Below are positions 8,099 through 18,005 of a DNA stretch of 64,000 nt, in pieces. Source of the DNA: Croceibacterium salegens (GTDB lineage: Bacteria; Pseudomonadota; Alphaproteobacteria; Sphingomonadales; Sphingomonadaceae); assembly GCF_009827435.1 (NCBI RefSeq), contig NZ_WTYM01000036.1:62001-126000 (forward strand), read 5' to 3'. Under the pieces are notes generated by a model. That model searched no databases. It was not told where the DNA came from and saw only the letters and a list, made by a program, of their open reading frames with translations. Within the stretch, counting starts at the first letter, position 1. Each line of letters starts with the position of its first letter. The translations under genes were made by a program, and so were the position numbers.

Positions 8099-8731
8099 AT
8101 GGCAACCGTCCTGCATCCCGCCCCGAAGATTTCTTCGAACGAAGGGGTTCGCGAAGCGCTCGTGAAGTCGCTCGGCAAGCTCGTGCTGGCCAGCAAGGAA
8201 GAGCATGGCGAGATCGTCATCGGCGTAGAGCGCGAAGGCATCGAGGATGCCCTGCGCAAGCTGCGTGACGAGCACGGTTACCAGCAGCTGATGGAAATGG
8301 CCGGGGTCGACTATCCGGAGCGCGAGGAGCGCTTCGAGGTCGTCTACATGCTGCTCAGCCTGACGAAGAACCACCGCATCATGGTCAAGGTCCGCGCCGC
8401 CGAGGATACCCCGGTGCCGACCGTCACCACGCTGTGGCCCAACGCCGGCTGGCTCGAGCGCGAAGTCTTCGACATGTACGGCGTGCTGTTCGACGGCAAC
8501 ACCGACCTGCGCCGCATCCTCACCGACTACGGTTTCGAGGGGCACCCGCAGCGCAAGGACTTCCCGCTCACCGGCTACCAGGAACTGCGCTACTCCGAAG
8601 AGGAGAAGCGCGTTGTCTATGAACCGGTCGAACTGGCGCAGGATTTCCGCAGCTTCGATTTCATGAGCCCGTGGGAAGGCGCCGATTACGTCCTTCCGGG
8701 CGACGAGAAGGCCGAAGGGGACAAGAAGTGA
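8099..8731 (+). CDS. nuoC: NADH-quinone oxidoreductase subunit C
   Basis: 210 residues. NuoC is a peripheral-arm subunit (30 kDa in mitochondria). The family signature is clear near residues 110-160: TLWPNAGWLEREVFDMYGV, FDGNTDLRRILTDYGFEGHP and RKDFPLTGY. It is a stand-alone NuoC, not the NuoCD fusion of enterobacteria. I take ATG 8099; a TTG at 8087 overlapping the nuoB end has an AAGGG site before it and would add four residues, so that start is possible too. The stop overlaps the following lipoprotein gene (TGATG). Confidence 0.96.
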   Translation: MATVLHPAPKISSNEGVREALVKSLGKLVLASKEEHGEIVIGVEREGIEDALRKLRDEHGYQQLMEMAGVDYPEREERFEVVYMLLSLTKNHRIMVKVRAAEDTPVPTVTTLWPNAGWLEREVFDMYGVLFDGNTDLRRILTDYGFEGHPQRKDFPLTGYQELRYSEEEKRVVYEPVELAQDFRSFDFMSPWEGADYVLPGDEKAEGDKK

Positions 8732-9273
8732 TGGCGCGCAAGCTGATCCTCCTTGCGGCCCTCCCGCTCGCGCTGGCCGCCTGCTCCTCGCAGGACGACG
8801 GCGAGTCGGCGGACGATTTCGCCGCGCGTGTGGGCAACGGGCAGGCAGCCGGTTCGACCGATGGCAATTCGACCACCCTGGCCGATGCCACCCCGGTCGA
8901 AGCCGACCCCCCGGCAGGCGTCGACGTGACCCAGCTCGAAAAGCTCGGCGACATTTCCGGCGCCGACCTTGGTCCGCGCGACGGCGGCTGTTCGTTCCAG
9001 TCGGGCGAGACGGAGATGATGCTCGCGGGCGCCAAGTCCGATCCTTCCGCGCCCGGCAAGGCGGTCGTGCGGCTTGGCGGCAAGCTCTACCTGCTCTCGC
9101 TCGCCAGCGGCGGACTGTCGGCAGTGCAGAGCGGTGCGACTTACGTTGGTGAGGGCGTGCTGGTGACCGTTACGCCCAGGGCGCAGACCGGTGCGTTCCG
9201 CGATGCCGTGCTGACGGCACAGAGCGCCACTGGAGCTTCGAACGCCGTGAACGGCAAGTGGGTGTGCAGCTGA
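8731..9273 (+). CDS. lipoprotein embedded in the nuo cluster
   Basis: 180 residues. [18 protein letters not shown] is a lipoprotein signal with the acylated Cys at 18, followed by a low-complexity acidic/Gly-Ser linker to about residue 60. A compact C-terminal domain follows ([63 protein letters not shown]) with Cys residues near 91 and 179 that could form a disulfide. The ATG overlaps the nuoC stop and its own stop overlaps the nuoD ATG by one base, so it is translated as part of the operon. It is not a known complex I subunit. It would face the periplasm, opposite the NuoC/NuoD peripheral arm. Function unknown. Confidence 0.88.
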   Translation: MARKLILLAALPLALAACSSQDDGESADDFAARVGNGQAAGSTDGNSTTLADATPVEADPPAGVDVTQLEKLGDISGADLGPRDGGCSFQSGETEMMLAGAKSDPSAPGKAVVRLGGKLYLLSLASGGLSAVQSGATYVGEGVLVTVTPRAQTGAFRDAVLTAQSATGASNAVNGKWVCS

Positions 9274-10487
9274 TGAGTGGCCTCATGATCGACCAGGCGC
9301 CGACAACCGGCGACGAGGTCATCACCAACTACACGATCAACTTCGGCCCGCAGCACCCCGCGGCGCACGGCGTGCTGCGCATGGTGATGGAGCTCGACGG
9401 CGAGATCATCGAGCGGATCGACCCGCATGTCGGCCTGCTCCACCGCGGCACCGAGAAGCTGATCGAGTACAAGACCTACCTGCAGGCGCTGCCGTACTTC
9501 GACCGGCTCGACTACTGCAGCCCACTGGGGATGGAGTACTCCTACGTCCTCGCGATCGAGAAGCTGCTCAATCTCGAAGTGCCCGAGCGCGCCCAGTACC
9601 TGCGCGTGCTGTTCGCCGAGCTGACCCGCATCTGCAACCACATGCTCAATCTCGGCAGCCACGTGATGGACGTCGGCGCGATGACGCCGAACCTGTGGAT
9701 GTTCGAGATCCGCGAGGACTGCCTCAACTTCTTCGAACGCGCCGCCGGAGCGCGCATGCACATGGCCTGGTACCGCCCGGGCGGCGTGCACCAGGACGTG
9801 CCGCTCAAGCTGCTGGCCGACATCGCCGACTGGCTCGACAACCGGCTGTTCCAACTCTTCGACGATGCCATCAGCCTCGTCGCCGACAACCGCATCTTCA
9901 AGCAGCGCAACGTCGATATCGCGCAAGTGAGCCGCGACGATGCGGTCCGCTGGGGCTTCTCCGGCCCGATGATCCGCGCCGCCGGCCTGCCGTGGGACCT
10001 GCGCAAGTCGCAGCCCTACGACGTCTACGACCGGATGGAGTTCGACGTGCCCGTCGGCACCAACTCGGACTGCTACGACCGCTTCATGGTCCGCGTCGAG
10101 GAAGTGAAGCAGTCGGCGCGCATCATGAAGCAGTGCCTCGCCGAAATGCCCGACGGCCCGATCGCTTCCGATGACCGCAAGGTCGTCCCGCCAAAGCGCG
10201 GCGAGATGAAGCAGTCGATGGAAGCGCTGATCCACCACTTCAAGCTCTACACCGAGGGCTTCCACGTGCCCGCGGGCGAAGTCTACGTCGCCACCGAGAG
10301 CCCCAAGGGCGAGTTCGGCGTCTACCTCGTCAGCGACGGGTCGAACAAACCCTACCGCTGCAAGATCCGCCCGACCGCTTTCAGCCACCTGCAGGCGATG
10401 GACTTCATGAGCCGCGGCCACATGCTGCCCGACGCGACCGCGATTTTGGGAGCGATCGATGTGGTCTTCGGGGAGTGTGACCGGTGA
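9273..10487 (+). CDS. nuoD: NADH-quinone oxidoreductase subunit D
   Basis: 404 residues. NuoD (49 kDa subunit) forms the quinone-binding pocket with NuoB and NuoA/H. Seen: [22 protein letters not shown] (about 27-48), the [14 protein letters not shown] stretch after it, and MEDFKLYT-like [20 protein letters not shown], followed by [15 protein letters not shown] and the C-terminal [22 protein letters not shown]. Start ATG 9273 shares a base with the upstream lipoprotein stop. The gene ends in GTGA, overlapping the next start. Confidence 0.97.
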   Translation: MSGLMIDQAPTTGDEVITNYTINFGPQHPAAHGVLRMVMELDGEIIERIDPHVGLLHRGTEKLIEYKTYLQALPYFDRLDYCSPLGMEYSYVLAIEKLLNLEVPERAQYLRVLFAELTRICNHMLNLGSHVMDVGAMTPNLWMFEIREDCLNFFERAAGARMHMAWYRPGGVHQDVPLKLLADIADWLDNRLFQLFDDAISLVADNRIFKQRNVDIAQVSRDDAVRWGFSGPMIRAAGLPWDLRKSQPYDVYDRMEFDVPVGTNSDCYDRFMVRVEEVKQSARIMKQCLAEMPDGPIASDDRKVVPPKRGEMKQSMEALIHHFKLYTEGFHVPAGEVYVATESPKGEFGVYLVSDGSNKPYRCKIRPTAFSHLQAMDFMSRGHMLPDATAILGAIDVVFGECDR

Positions 10488-10816
10488 GTCGACTTGCCAT
10501 CGCCGAAGAGATGATCGCGCACTACAACGCGCAAGATGCCGACGCCTACGTTGCGCTGATGACCGACGATTCCTGCGAAGCGGGCTATCGCGGTAGTGTG
10601 CTGCGTGAGGGGCGCGAAGGCGTCCGCTCCGGGCTCAACAAGATGTTCGCCGAGTTTCCCGAAAACCGCGCAGAGATCGTCAAGGGATACGAACTGGGCG
10701 AATACGCAGTGCTGCACGAGAAGGTCTGGCGCTCGGCCGATGCCGAGCCGTTTGAGGTGATGAGTGTCTATTCGTTCGAAGGCGACAAGTGCTCGCGAGT
10801 GGAGTTCATTCGCTAA
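10484..10816 (+). CDS. SnoaL/NTF2-like protein embedded in the nuo cluster
   Basis: 110 residues from GTG 10484, overlapping the nuoD stop by 4 bases. The opening [26 protein letters not shown] is the typical SnoaL helix, then [21 protein letters not shown], the G-R-E-G-V helix of the fold, and strands [12 protein letters not shown] and [18 protein letters not shown]. The fold is near certain; the ligand is unknown. Its stop (TAATG) overlaps the nuoE start, so translation is coupled on both sides. It is not a known complex I subunit. Confidence 0.88.
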   Translation: MSRLAIAEEMIAHYNAQDADAYVALMTDDSCEAGYRGSVLREGREGVRSGLNKMFAEFPENRAEIVKGYELGEYAVLHEKVWRSADAEPFEVMSVYSFEGDKCSRVEFIR

Positions 10817-11484
10817 TGGCTGAGCGCGCACCCCATCCCGATACCCCCGAACTGCGCGAGCGCTGGGGCAACTTCGCCTGGACCGCCGAGAACGCGGCCA
10901 AGGCGGACGAGATCATCAAGCGCTATCCCGAAGGGCGGCAGAAGTCGGCGGTCATGCCGCTGCTCGACCTCGCCCAGCGGCAGATCGGCGCGGAAACCAA
11001 CACGCAGGGCTGGCTGCCGCTGCCGGTGATGGAATTCATTGCCAAACAGCTCGACATGCCGGTGATCCGCGTGCTCGAGGTCGCGACGTTCTACACCATG
11101 TACAACCTCGCTCCGGTCGGGCGTTTCCACGTGCAGGTCTGCGGCACTACGCCGTGCATGCTGCGCGGTTCGGACGACATCATCGCCACCTGCTTCAAGC
11201 GCGGCATGAAGCCCGGCCACACGACCGAAGACGGCCTTTGGACCTTCACCGAGGTCGAATGCATGGGCAACTGCGCCACCGCGCCGATGGTCCAGATCAA
11301 CGACGCCAACTACGAGGACCTGACGTCCGAGCGGATGGACGCGATCCTCGACGCGCTCGCCCGTGGCGAGACGCCGAAGGAAGGCACGCAGGAACCCGGC
11401 CGCCACTCCTGCGAGCCGAGCGGCGGGCCGACCACGCTCAAGGACATGGTCACCGAAAACCACGATTACCGGAGTGAGTGGTGA
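10816..11484 (+). CDS. nuoE: NADH-quinone oxidoreductase subunit E
   Basis: 222 residues. NuoE (24 kDa) is a thioredoxin-like subunit holding the [2Fe-2S] cluster N1a beside NuoF. The four ligands are Cys109 and Cys114 (VQVCGTTPCMLRG) and Cys149 and Cys153 (VECMGNCATAPMVQ). The helical N-terminal part includes VMPLLDLAQRQ and LEVATFYTMYN, both typical. The C-terminus carries an extra tail of about 40 residues (GRHSCEPSGGPTTLKDMV), common in alphaproteobacteria. Start ATG 10816; the stop overlaps the next small gene. Confidence 0.97.
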   Translation: MAERAPHPDTPELRERWGNFAWTAENAAKADEIIKRYPEGRQKSAVMPLLDLAQRQIGAETNTQGWLPLPVMEFIAKQLDMPVIRVLEVATFYTMYNLAPVGRFHVQVCGTTPCMLRGSDDIIATCFKRGMKPGHTTEDGLWTFTEVECMGNCATAPMVQINDANYEDLTSERMDAILDALARGETPKEGTQEPGRHSCEPSGGPTTLKDMVTENHDYRSEW

Positions 11485-11705
11485 TGGCTGGCAGCGATCA
11501 CCTCGAAGGGACCGAGCGAGACGCTGAGCAGAATCAGCCACCGGCCATGTTTGTCGCAATATGGATTGCGCTCGCGGCAATCTCAATTGTGTACGCGGTC
11601 GTAATGGGGGCGCGTGCCCATTGGCCGTCATCCGTGGTTGGACTACTGATATTCGCCATGATGACTATCCGTATTTGGCAGTGGAGGCAGCGCAATGCTC
11701 GCTGA
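11484..11705 (+). CDS. small two-helix membrane protein embedded in the nuo cluster
   Basis: 73 residues from ATG 11484, which overlaps the nuoE stop (TGATG). An acidic soluble N-terminus of about 22 residues is followed by two membrane helices (about 24-44, [21 protein letters not shown], and about 48-66, [19 protein letters not shown]) and a basic end (WQWRQRNAR). The 3' end overlaps the nuoF start by 11 bases. Base composition is visibly more AT-rich than nuoE and nuoF. No family recognised. A supernumerary subunit or assembly role is only a guess from position. Confidence 0.75.
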   Translation: MAGSDHLEGTERDAEQNQPPAMFVAIWIALAAISIVYAVVMGARAHWPSSVVGLLIFAMMTIRIWQWRQRNAR

Positions 11706-12987
11706 CAAGGACCGCATCTTCACCAACCTCTACGGCTTCCAGGAATGGGGCCTGAAGGCGGCGCAGGCGCGTGGCGATTGGGATGCGACGAAGAAGCTGA
11801 TGGCCGTCGGCCAGGACGCGATCATCGAGGAAATCAAGGCCTCGGGCTTGCGCGGCCGTGGCGGTGCGGGTTTCCCGACCGGCCTGAAGTGGTCGTTCAT
11901 GCCCAAGGAGAGTAAGGACGGCCGTCCGAGCTTCCTCGTCATCAACGCCGACGAGTCCGAGCCCGGTTCGTGCAAGGACCGCGAGATCATCCGCCACGAT
12001 CCGCACAAGCTGGTCGAAGGCGCGCTGATCGCCGGGTACGCGATGCGCGCGCGGGCCGCCTACATCTACATCCGCGGCGAGTTCATCCGCGAGGCCGAGA
12101 CGCTCTTCAAGGCGGTCGCCGAAGCCTATGACGCGGGCCTGCTGGGCAAGAACGCTGCCGGTTCGGGCTACGACTTCGACGTGTTCGTCCACCGCGGGGC
12201 AGGGGCCTACATCTGCGGCGAAGAGACCGCGATGATCGAAAGCCTCGAAGGCAAGAAGGGCCAGCCGCGCCTCAAGCCGCCGTTCCCGGCGGGTGCCGGC
12301 CTCTACGGCTGCCCGACCACGGTCAACAACGTCGAATCGATCGCCGTCGTCCCGACCATCCTGCGCCGCGGCGCGTCGTGGTTCAGTTCGTTCGGCCGCG
12401 AGAACAACAAGGGCACCAAGCTCTTCCAGATCTCCGGCCACGTGAACACGCCCTGCGTCGTCGAAGAGGCGATGAGCATCCCGTTCAGCGAGCTGATCGA
12501 GAAGCACTGCGGCGGCATTCGCGGCGGCAAGGACAACCTGCTGGCGGTGATCCCCGGCGGTTCGTCGGTCCCGCTGGTCCCGGCCGAGCAGATCTGGGAC
12601 GCGCCGATGGACTTCGACGGGCTCAAAGAACTTGGCTCCGGCCTCGGCACCGCGGGCGTCATCGTCATGGACAAGTCGACCGACGTGGTCCGCGCGATCA
12701 GCCGCATCAGCGCCTTCTACAAGCACGAGTCCTGCGGCCAGTGCACCCCGTGCCGCGAGGGCACCGGGTGGATGTGGCGCGTGATGGAACGCCTGCGCAC
12801 CGGCGACAGCTCGCCCGAAGAGATCGACATGCTCTTCCAGGTGACCAAGCAGGTCGAAGGCCACACCATATGCGCCCTTGGCGACGCAGCGGCCTGGCCG
12901 ATCCAGGGCCTGATCCGGCACTACAGGCCCGAACTCGAGCGGCGTATTGCAGAACGCCAGGGCGAACTGGCGCAGGCGGCGGAATAG
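11695..12987 (+). CDS. nuoF: NADH-quinone oxidoreductase subunit F
   Basis: 430 residues. NuoF (51 kDa) binds NADH and FMN and holds cluster N3. Seen: the NADH/FMN Gly-rich stretch [19 protein letters not shown] (about 51-69), [40 protein letters not shown], and the cluster motif [14 protein letters not shown] near residues 346-360, with a fourth Cys in HTICALGD near 393. Start ATG 11695 lies within the previous small gene. It is followed by a 192-base gap before the next gene, the first real break in the operon. Confidence 0.97.
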   Translation: MLADKDRIFTNLYGFQEWGLKAAQARGDWDATKKLMAVGQDAIIEEIKASGLRGRGGAGFPTGLKWSFMPKESKDGRPSFLVINADESEPGSCKDREIIRHDPHKLVEGALIAGYAMRARAAYIYIRGEFIREAETLFKAVAEAYDAGLLGKNAAGSGYDFDVFVHRGAGAYICGEETAMIESLEGKKGQPRLKPPFPAGAGLYGCPTTVNNVESIAVVPTILRRGASWFSSFGRENNKGTKLFQISGHVNTPCVVEEAMSIPFSELIEKHCGGIRGGKDNLLAVIPGGSSVPLVPAEQIWDAPMDFDGLKELGSGLGTAGVIVMDKSTDVVRAISRISAFYKHESCGQCTPCREGTGWMWRVMERLRTGDSSPEEIDMLFQVTKQVEGHTICALGDAAAWPIQGLIRHYRPELERRIAERQGELAQAAE

Positions 12988-13179
12988 GCGGTTGCCGCCA
13001 CCGGACCGGCGGCGACGCCTCCTTGAAAGCCCCACCTGCTTCAAAGGCTTGACCGCCCACGGCAGTCGGGTTCAATCTGGCGCCATCAATCATCGGCGCA
13101 GGCCCTGCAGGCCCTTTTGTGGGCCGCAATGCCCCATCGCATGGGGACCCGACGCCGCTCGCAAGGAGGGGGCAACCCT
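12988..13179. other. gap between nuoF and the Cys-repeat pair
   Basis: No gene is seen. Shortly after the nuoF stop a GC-rich imperfect inverted repeat (GGCGGTTGCCGCC near 12988 and GGCGGCGACGCC near 13008) can fold, without a T run. The last bases hold AAGGAGGGGG (13162-13172), a strong ribosome site for the next start. A second promoter here is possible, but no clear -35/-10 pair was found. Confidence 0.4.
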
Positions 13180-13977
13180 ATGAACATCAGTTACAGGTCG
13201 CTGGTCAGCGGTTTGTGTGCAATCGCGCCGGCAATCCTGCTCGCCTTTTCGAGCGGGGCTTCCGCGCAGAGTTCTTCAGGCCCGACCAACTCGCCGAATC
13301 CGCAGCGTGGCGGAAATTCGGCGAACGACGCCGGAGGCTTTGCGCAGGTCTACAATTCGCAGCGCGACTACACGGCGCGCGCGGCGTTCCTCGAAGACAG
13401 CCAGCGGCAAAAGGAATCCTGGGACGGCGCGCAGCACTTTGCGGATTGCGCCGTGGGCTTCAATGAACAGCGGGTGCGCGACCTGCTCGACCAGGCTGTT
13501 CCGAGCCGCAAGGCGCCCAAGCTGGAACTCGACCAGTTCATCAAGCGAAACCAGGGCTGTGTGCAGGTGGCATCCGGTCTCGATCGCGACTTCCTGCGCG
13601 GCGCAATGGCGGAAGCCATCATCGTCGCTTCGAGCAACCGCGTTACGATTCCCGCTTCGGGCAATGTCGAATCGGTGAAGGCTTTCCTTGCCGCTGTGAA
13701 GGCCGGCAGCGCCAAGACCGACGATCCCTTCGTAATGGGGCAGCTTGAAGCGGAATGCCGCACAGGTTTCGCTCCGATTCCCGTTCGCAGCGTGCTGGCC
13801 ATGGAGGCAGGATCCCCTGCCGAGAAGGATGCGCTCGATGCGCTGAAGTCGGTCACGCCGCAGTGCGATTCCTTCAAGGTGGCGGACAAGCCGCTCAGCC
13901 AGTGGTTCGAGCGGGCCTTTTACGCTCAGGCGCTGTACCACTGGGTCAATTTCGCGCCGACACTGGCCAAGAACTGA
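13180..13977 (+). CDS. secreted Cys-repeat protein, first of a tandem paralogous pair in nuo
   Basis: 265 residues from ATG 13180, preceded by AAGGAGGGGG. A signal peptide covers about 1-30 (ending GASA before QSSSG), then a Ser/Asn/Gly-rich linker to about 55. Two copies of a module follow. The first is about 88-150 (FADCAVGFNEQRVRDLL, a second Cys in NQGCVQVASG, then LRGAMAEAI). The second is about 190-255 (EAECRTGFAPIPVRSVL, Cys in VTPQCDSF, then FYAQALYHW). Each module has two Cys residues and an R-V/V-R-x-L-L helix. The next gene has the same plan. No known family; likely periplasmic with disulfides. It interrupts the nuo order between nuoF and nuoG. Confidence 0.82.
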   Translation: MNISYRSLVSGLCAIAPAILLAFSSGASAQSSSGPTNSPNPQRGGNSANDAGGFAQVYNSQRDYTARAAFLEDSQRQKESWDGAQHFADCAVGFNEQRVRDLLDQAVPSRKAPKLELDQFIKRNQGCVQVASGLDRDFLRGAMAEAIIVASSNRVTIPASGNVESVKAFLAAVKAGSAKTDDPFVMGQLEAECRTGFAPIPVRSVLAMEAGSPAEKDALDALKSVTPQCDSFKVADKPLSQWFERAFYAQALYHWVNFAPTLAKN

Positions 13978-14786
13978 TGTCAACTTTCGCTTACTGCCGC
14001 CGTGTCAGCCGAAAGGCCGGCGCGGCGGCGGTTGGGCTCTTGCTCGTATTGGCGGCGCCATTCGGCATCGCGCAGGCGCAGGTTGCCGGCCAGACGCCTC
14101 CACCCGACCAGCCCTCCAGGCCTGAACCACCGCCCCTGATTTTTGTCCCCGACTATACCCGGGCGGAAACGCTGCGGCGCCAGGAGTTCGATTTTCACAA
14201 CAAGTTGATGCAGCAGGAAACGCGACTGTCCAACTACCGGATGGCGCGAGAATTCGCCGATTGTGCGGAGCGAATTTCACCGGGCAGGGTGGCCGCACTG
14301 CTCAACAAGCCGCTCGCGAGTTCGGCGGAGCGCCGCGCGGCCTATTCCCTGATGCGATTTGCACCCGGGTGCCTCGGCCAGTCGGTGTACGTCAGCATCC
14401 CGCTCCTTCGCGGCGCGGTCGCGGAAGCGGCTTTGCACGATGTCCAGATCGCCGACCCCAAGGTGGCCACGCAGATCGATTCCGAGCGGGTTCGGCAATT
14501 TTCCGGCGCGACGCCCGGCAATGAAGAGGGGCAAGAGGAAATCGCGGCCTTTTCCCGCTTTACGCAATGCCAGGTCCTGCTCGCGCCCGGTCTCGTCCGG
14601 GATCTCCTTGGGGAGGATCCGGCGTCGACGGGGGAAAAGTCGCTTCGTGGCAAGCTGGCCGATGCTACCAAGGCTTGCGGCAACCCGATCGGCAGCGACG
14701 AGGAAGCTGCCGTAGTGCATCGCAGCTACCTCGCGGAAGCGCTCTACCACTGGACCCGCAGCGGTGAGAACAAGGGCGCATCCTGA
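13977..14786 (+). CDS. secreted Cys-repeat protein, second of a tandem paralogous pair in nuo
   Basis: 269 residues from ATG 13977, overlapping the previous stop by one base (TGATG). A signal peptide spans about 1-35 (ending AQAQ), then a Pro-rich linker (TPPPDQPSRPEPPP). Two modules match those of the upstream protein: about 88-150 (FADCAERISPGRVAALL, Cys in FAPGCLGQ, then LRGAVAEAAL) and about 195-262 (FTQCQVLLAPGLVRDLL, Cys in TKACGNPIG, then YLAEALYHW). The shared YxxALYHW end and Cys spacing show duplication of both module and gene. Probably periplasmic. Function unknown. Confidence 0.82.
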   Translation: MSTFAYCRRVSRKAGAAAVGLLLVLAAPFGIAQAQVAGQTPPPDQPSRPEPPPLIFVPDYTRAETLRRQEFDFHNKLMQQETRLSNYRMAREFADCAERISPGRVAALLNKPLASSAERRAAYSLMRFAPGCLGQSVYVSIPLLRGAVAEAALHDVQIADPKVATQIDSERVRQFSGATPGNEEGQEEIAAFSRFTQCQVLLAPGLVRDLLGEDPASTGEKSLRGKLADATKACGNPIGSDEEAAVVHRSYLAEALYHWTRSGENKGAS

Positions 14787-14860
14787 AGCCCAATTCCCCG
14801 GTAATCTGCCGTCTTCGGCTACGGTTTGGACCAGCCAACCGGATGGGCCGGGCAAATTTG

Positions 14861-14880
14861 CCAAAATTATCCAATTTTGG
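14861..14880. promoter_or_regulatory. AT-rich perfect inverted repeat upstream of nuoG
   Basis: CCAAAATT (14861-14868) and AATTTTGG (14873-14880) are perfectly complementary around ATCC. It stands out in GC-rich DNA 79 bases before the nuoG start, in a 172-base gap. It could be an operator or part of an internal promoter. No regulator is identified. Confidence 0.35.
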
Positions 14881-14958
14881 TGGCCTGCAGGCATGGACGC
14901 ATAAGCTTCTGCGTTCTAAGGGCACCCCCGCAGCCCCGCGGAATCAATCGGATCGAGC

Positions 14959-16965
14959 ATGCCCAAAGTCACGGTCGACGGCCAGGAAATCGAGGTACCA
15001 AACGGCGCCACGGTGCTCCAGGCTTGCGAGCTCGCCGGTAAGGAAATTCCCCGCTTCTGCTACCACGAACGCCTGAGCATTGCCGGCAACTGCCGCATGT
15101 GCCTGGTCGAGGTGAGGCCGGGGCCGCCCAAGCCGCAGGCGAGCTGTGCGCTGCCTGCCGCCGAAGGCCAGGAAATCCGTACCGACACGCCGATGGTCAA
15201 GACCGCGCGCGAGGGGGTGATGGAGTTCCTGCTCATCAACCACCCGCTCGATTGCCCGATCTGCGACCAGGGCGGCGAATGCGACCTGCAGGACCAGTCG
15301 ATCGCCTACGGGCGCGGCGCGACGCGCTATCACGAGAACAAGCGCGCGGTGACCGAGAAGTACATGGGTCCGCTGATCAAGACGGTGATGACCCGTTGCA
15401 TCCACTGCACCCGCTGCGTGCGCTTCTCGGAAGAGATCGCCGGCATGGACGAGATCGGCGCGCTCTATCGCGGCGAGAACATGCAGATCACGACCTACCT
15501 CGAGCAGGCGGCCGAGCACGAGCTTTCGGCCAACGTGATCGACCTGTGCCCGGTCGGCGCGCTGACCAGCCGGCCCTACGCCTTCGAGGCGCGGCCGTGG
15601 GAGCTCAAGAAGACGCTCGGCATCGACGTTTCGGACGCGATGGGCTCGAATATCCGCATCGACAGCCGCGGCCGCGAGGTCATGCGCGTGCTTCCGCGCA
15701 TCAACGACGACGTGAACGAGGAGTGGATCAGCGACAAGGCGCGCTACCAGGTCGACGGGCTCACCCGCCGCCGCCTCGACACGGTGTGGATCCGCAACAA
15801 GAAGGGCAAGCTCGACAAGGCGAGCTGGAACGAGGCGTTCGCCAAGATCGCCGCCGCCAAACCGGGCAAGGCGATCGCCGCCATTGCCGGCGACATGCAA
15901 GACTGCGAGACGATGTTCGCCGCCAAGGCGCTGCTCAAGGCCTGCGGTTCGACGCTGGTCGAGAGTCGCCAAACCGGGATGGACTACCCGACCGACAACC
16001 TTGCGGCGATGAACTTCAACTCGACCTTCGCGGGTATCGAGGAAGCCGATGCCGTACTGATCGTCGGAAGCCACGTCCGCTGGGAAGCGCCGCTGGTCAA
16101 CGTGCGGCTGCGCAAGGCGGTCAAGCGCGGGGCCAAGGTCTTCGTGGTCGGCCCGCATTGGGAAACGACCTACCCGGCTGAGTTCCTCGGTGACGATGTT
16201 TCGGTGCTCGGCAAGCTGCCGGGGCATGTCGCCGACGGCATGTCGAAGGCGGAAAAGCCGGCGATCATTCTCGGCGGTGGTGGCGTGGTCGCGGGCGGTC
16301 TCGACCCGGCGCTGGCGCTTGCGGCCGAGTGGAAACTCGTTCGTGACGGCTGGAACGGCTTCAACGTCATGCACTTCTCCGCCGCGCGGATGGGCGCGCT
16401 GATGCTCGGCTTCGTGCAGAAGGGCGGATTCAAGGACCTAGTGGCGGCCAAGCCCAAGGTCCTGCTCGCGCTCGGCGCGGACGAGGCCGATTACAGCCAG
16501 TTCGGCGATGCGCTGAAGGTCTACATCGGCCACCACGGCGATAAGGGCGCGCATGCGGCAGACATCATCCTCCCGGCCTCGGCCTACACCGAGAAGGCCG
16601 GAACCTACGTTTCGACCGAGGGCAGGGTGCAGTTCGCCGACAAGGCGGTCTTCGCCCCCGGGGATGCCCGTGAAGACTGGACGATCCTGCGCGCGCTGGC
16701 CGATGCGCTCGGCGTCTCGGTCGGCTTCGACAGCTTCGCCGAACTGCGTGCTGCCATGGTCGGCGAAGTACCGGCGCTCGGCGTCGAGGGGCTGGCCGAC
16801 TACGGCTCGAAGCTGCCCAAGGGCGGCAAGGCGAAGTCCGGCAAGATCGGCTATCCGATCAAGGACTTCTACCTGACCAACCCGATCGCCCGCGCCAGCG
16901 AGACGATGCAGCGCTGCTCGGCCGAACTCCTCCACGGCGAGACCTTCGCGGAGGCGGCGGAATGA
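14959..16965 (+). CDS. nuoG: NADH-quinone oxidoreductase subunit G
   Basis: 668 residues, the short mitochondrial-like form. NuoG (75 kDa) carries several iron-sulfur clusters of the electron wire. An N-terminal ferredoxin-like domain has Cys34, Cys45 and Cys48 ([19 protein letters not shown]). Next come the His-Cys motif [19 protein letters not shown] near 95-115 and a ferredoxin pair region [15 protein letters not shown] with [12 protein letters not shown] near 145-205. The rest is the molybdopterin-oxidoreductase-like domain, without cofactor in this family. Start ATG 14959; the stop overlaps nuoH (ATGA). Confidence 0.97.
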   Translation: MPKVTVDGQEIEVPNGATVLQACELAGKEIPRFCYHERLSIAGNCRMCLVEVRPGPPKPQASCALPAAEGQEIRTDTPMVKTAREGVMEFLLINHPLDCPICDQGGECDLQDQSIAYGRGATRYHENKRAVTEKYMGPLIKTVMTRCIHCTRCVRFSEEIAGMDEIGALYRGENMQITTYLEQAAEHELSANVIDLCPVGALTSRPYAFEARPWELKKTLGIDVSDAMGSNIRIDSRGREVMRVLPRINDDVNEEWISDKARYQVDGLTRRRLDTVWIRNKKGKLDKASWNEAFAKIAAAKPGKAIAAIAGDMQDCETMFAAKALLKACGSTLVESRQTGMDYPTDNLAAMNFNSTFAGIEEADAVLIVGSHVRWEAPLVNVRLRKAVKRGAKVFVVGPHWETTYPAEFLGDDVSVLGKLPGHVADGMSKAEKPAIILGGGGVVAGGLDPALALAAEWKLVRDGWNGFNVMHFSAARMGALMLGFVQKGGFKDLVAAKPKVLLALGADEADYSQFGDALKVYIGHHGDKGAHAADIILPASAYTEKAGTYVSTEGRVQFADKAVFAPGDAREDWTILRALADALGVSVGFDSFAELRAAMVGEVPALGVEGLADYGSKLPKGGKAKSGKIGYPIKDFYLTNPIARASETMQRCSAELLHGETFAEAAE

Positions 16966-18005
16966 CCGAGTTCTTCGCTCAGTGGCTGCCCTACGAATGG
17001 GCTTGGACCGTCGCTACGATCTGCGGCGTGCTGCTGATCGCGTTGCCGCTTATGCTGGCCGTCGCGATGATCATCTACATGGACCGCAAGGTCTGGGCGG
17101 CGATCAACCTGCGGCGCGGGCCCAACGTGGTCGGGCCGTTCGGGCTGCTGCAATCGTTCGCCGACGGGCTCAAGGTCTTCCTGCAGGAAACCATCGTCCC
17201 GAGCGCGGCGAACAAGGGCATCTTCATCCTCGCGCCGATCGTCACCTTCACCGTGGCGCTGGCCGCCTGGGCGGTGATCCCGTTCGATGCCGGAGTGGTG
17301 CTGGCGGACATCAACGTCGGCCTGCTCTACATCCTCGCGATCAGCTCGCTGTCGGTCTACGGGATCGTGATGAGCGGGTGGGCGTCGAACTCGAAATACC
17401 CGTTTTTCAGCGCCATGCGCGCCGCTGCGCAGATGATTTCCTATGAAGTCTCGATCGGCTTCATCCTCATCTGCGTGGTGCTGTGGGCTGGCACGTTCAA
17501 CCTCAGCGACATCGTCGAGGCGCAGCGTGGTCACGGCTTCGGGATCGTCAACGGATACTTCTTCAACCTGCTGCTGTTCCCGATGTGGGTGGTGTTCTTC
17601 ATCTCCTGCCTCGCCGAAACGCAGCGCGTGCCGTTCGACCTGACCGAGGCGGAGAGCGAGCTCGTCGCCGGGTACCAGACCGAATACTCCTCGATGAGCT
17701 TCGCGCTGTTCTGGCTCGGCGAGTACGCCAACATCCTGCTGATGTGCACGCTCAACGCGATCCTGTTCTTCGGCGGCTGGCTTCCCCCGATCGACTGGGC
17801 GCCACTGTACTACGTGCCGGGCATCGTGTGGCTGTTCGGCAAGATCCTGTTCTTTTTCTTCATGTTCAGCTGGGTGATGGCGACCGTGCCGCGCTACCGC
17901 TACGACCAGCTCATGCGCCTCGGTTGGAAGATATTCCTGCCGATGAGCCTGATCTTCGTGGTGCTCGTATCCGGCTATCTGATGTTCACGAGGTACGGCG
18001 CATGA
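16962..18005 (+). CDS. nuoH: NADH-quinone oxidoreductase subunit H
   Basis: 347 residues, about eight membrane helices. NuoH lies at the junction of the two arms and forms part of the quinone tunnel. Family motifs are present: [34 protein letters not shown] (about 35-70), the acidic loop [21 protein letters not shown] near 215-237, and [17 protein letters not shown] near the end. The start overlaps the nuoG stop and the stop overlaps nuoI, both as ATGA. Confidence 0.97.
   Translation: MTEFFAQWLPYEWAWTVATICGVLLIALPLMLAVAMIIYMDRKVWAAINLRRGPNVVGPFGLLQSFADGLKVFLQETIVPSAANKGIFILAPIVTFTVALAAWAVIPFDAGVVLADINVGLLYILAISSLSVYGIVMSGWASNSKYPFFSAMRAAAQMISYEVSIGFILICVVLWAGTFNLSDIVEAQRGHGFGIVNGYFFNLLLFPMWVVFFISCLAETQRVPFDLTEAESELVAGYQTEYSSMSFALFWLGEYANILLMCTLNAILFFGGWLPPIDWAPLYYVPGIVWLFGKILFFFFMFSWVMATVPRYRYDQLMRLGWKIFLPMSLIFVVLVSGYLMFTRYGA

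Noticed and set aside
12988-13030. Intrinsic terminator after nuoF
   Set aside because: The inverted repeat is imperfect and no T run follows.
14944-16374. Long minus-strand open frame opposite nuoG
   Set aside because: Antisense to nuoG, whose iron-sulfur motifs are intact.
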